DNA of 64,000 nucleotides, taken from assembly GCA_036925085.1 (NCBI GenBank), contig JAUPFP010000010.1, forward strand, positions 4,878,996-4,942,995, written 5' to 3'. The translations under genes and the position numbers were made by a program. The notes beneath the pieces were generated by a model, which did no database searches, had not been told where the DNA came from, and saw only the letters and a program-made list of their open reading frames with translations. Position 1 is the first letter of the stretch. Each line of letters starts with the position of its first letter. This document shows positions 63,745 to 64,000 of this stretch, one piece after another. This DNA comes from Brachycybe producta (taxonomy: Eukaryota; Arthropoda; Diplopoda; Playtdesmida; Andrognathidae).

Positions 63745-64000
63745 TGTAACGTCCCGCCGGACCGTCACAATACCCCAGTAAGCTCACCCCAAAAAGGACG
63801 TAAAACTTACCGCTGAACCGGCTCCTTACGGGGACGGGACCGTACCCGTAGCCGTCTCCCACACGGTGCTCCTGGGTTGTGCCGGCTCCACGGAGCCACT
63901 CCCGACGGACACGACGAAAGACCACGCCGCCACGCCGAGAATATCGCGGTAGAACACCGGTTCTACCGCGAGCCGACACGAGTTCCGGCCGAAAGAGGAC
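63745..64000 (-). repeat. Start of a family A LTR in minus orientation
   Basis: TGTAACGTCCCGCCGGACCG is the reverse complement of the A2 LTR end. The following bases match the A2 U5/R on the minus strand, including GTAAGT at 63805-63810 (as ACTTAC). It runs off the window, so a further family A element or solo LTR lies to the right. Confidence 0.9.

Overview
The window is animal-type nuclear DNA, probably from an invertebrate, and almost all of it is nested transposable elements. It is AT-rich and full of microsatellites. It has no bacterial-style gene organisation and no intact host gene that I recognise. Species cannot be read from the sequence. No element in the window looks fully autonomous today. 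|| Two families of LTR retroelement dominate. Family A is a Ty3/gypsy (Metaviridae) element with gag, protease, RT, RNase H and integrase, plus an unusual long third ORF (ORF3) between integrase and the 3' LTR. Copies: A1 (about 15.16-30.93 kb, +), A2 (39.586-51.509 kb, +, both LTRs and a 1345-codon pol frame), A3 (55.332-63.744 kb, +, decayed, no ORF3), an LTR fragment at 11.29-11.79 kb, a perfect solo LTR at 59.581-60.347 kb, and an LTR that starts in minus orientation at 63.745 kb and runs off the end. Family B has LTRs, a PBS close to that of A, a Gag with capsid and zinc knuckle, and one long ORF (ORF2, about 1030 codons), but no protease, RT or integrase. Copies: B1 (2.989-7.580 kb, +), B2 (fragment 13.90-15.16 kb, +), B3 (32.100-39.127 kb, minus, two LTRs), a diverged LTR at about 51.94-52.64 kb (minus), and B5 (about 53.55-55.33 kb, +). 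|| Layout: 0-3 kb simple repeats, a SINE-like unit and a hairpin repeat; 3-7.6 kb B1; 7.6-10.5 kb an unrecognised broken coding region followed by an LTR-like promoter/poly(A) segment; 11-13.9 kb LTR fragment and gene-free DNA; 13.9-30.9 kb B2 joined to A1. A1 is itself interrupted by a 4.7-kb Crypton-like tyrosine-recombinase element (18.398-23.096 kb) and by a 1.7-kb insertion holding a decayed invertebrate-type gene (about 25.05-26.75 kb). At 31.9-39.3 kb B3 sits inside a (TA)n tract; 39.6-51.5 kb is A2; 51.5-55.3 kb holds B relics and a 190-bp tandem repeat; 55.3-63.7 kb is A3, interrupted by a truncated hAT transposon and by the solo LTR. || The most interesting signal is shared architecture. 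ORF3 of A1 and A2 and ORF2 of pol-less B3 are all long, Ser/Lys/Arg-rich, apparently disordered proteins that end in what looks like the same roughly 170-residue globular domain. That domain faintly recalls Ulp1/adenain-type cysteine peptidases but lacks a clear catalytic Cys. Family A also carries a GTAAGT splice-donor match near the 3' end of every LTR, an acceptor-like site just before ORF3, dense ACCGT/ACGGT motif clusters in its leader and before ORF3, and a covarying hairpin next to the 3' LTR. This is consistent with a spliced accessory gene at the env position of a retroelement, with the same module retained by a pol-less companion element. Every copy is broken. A2 keeps a long pol frame, but the second catalytic Asp of integrase is Asn; A1 lost the RT active site by deletion; A3 has YLDN in RT and Arg at the integrase position.
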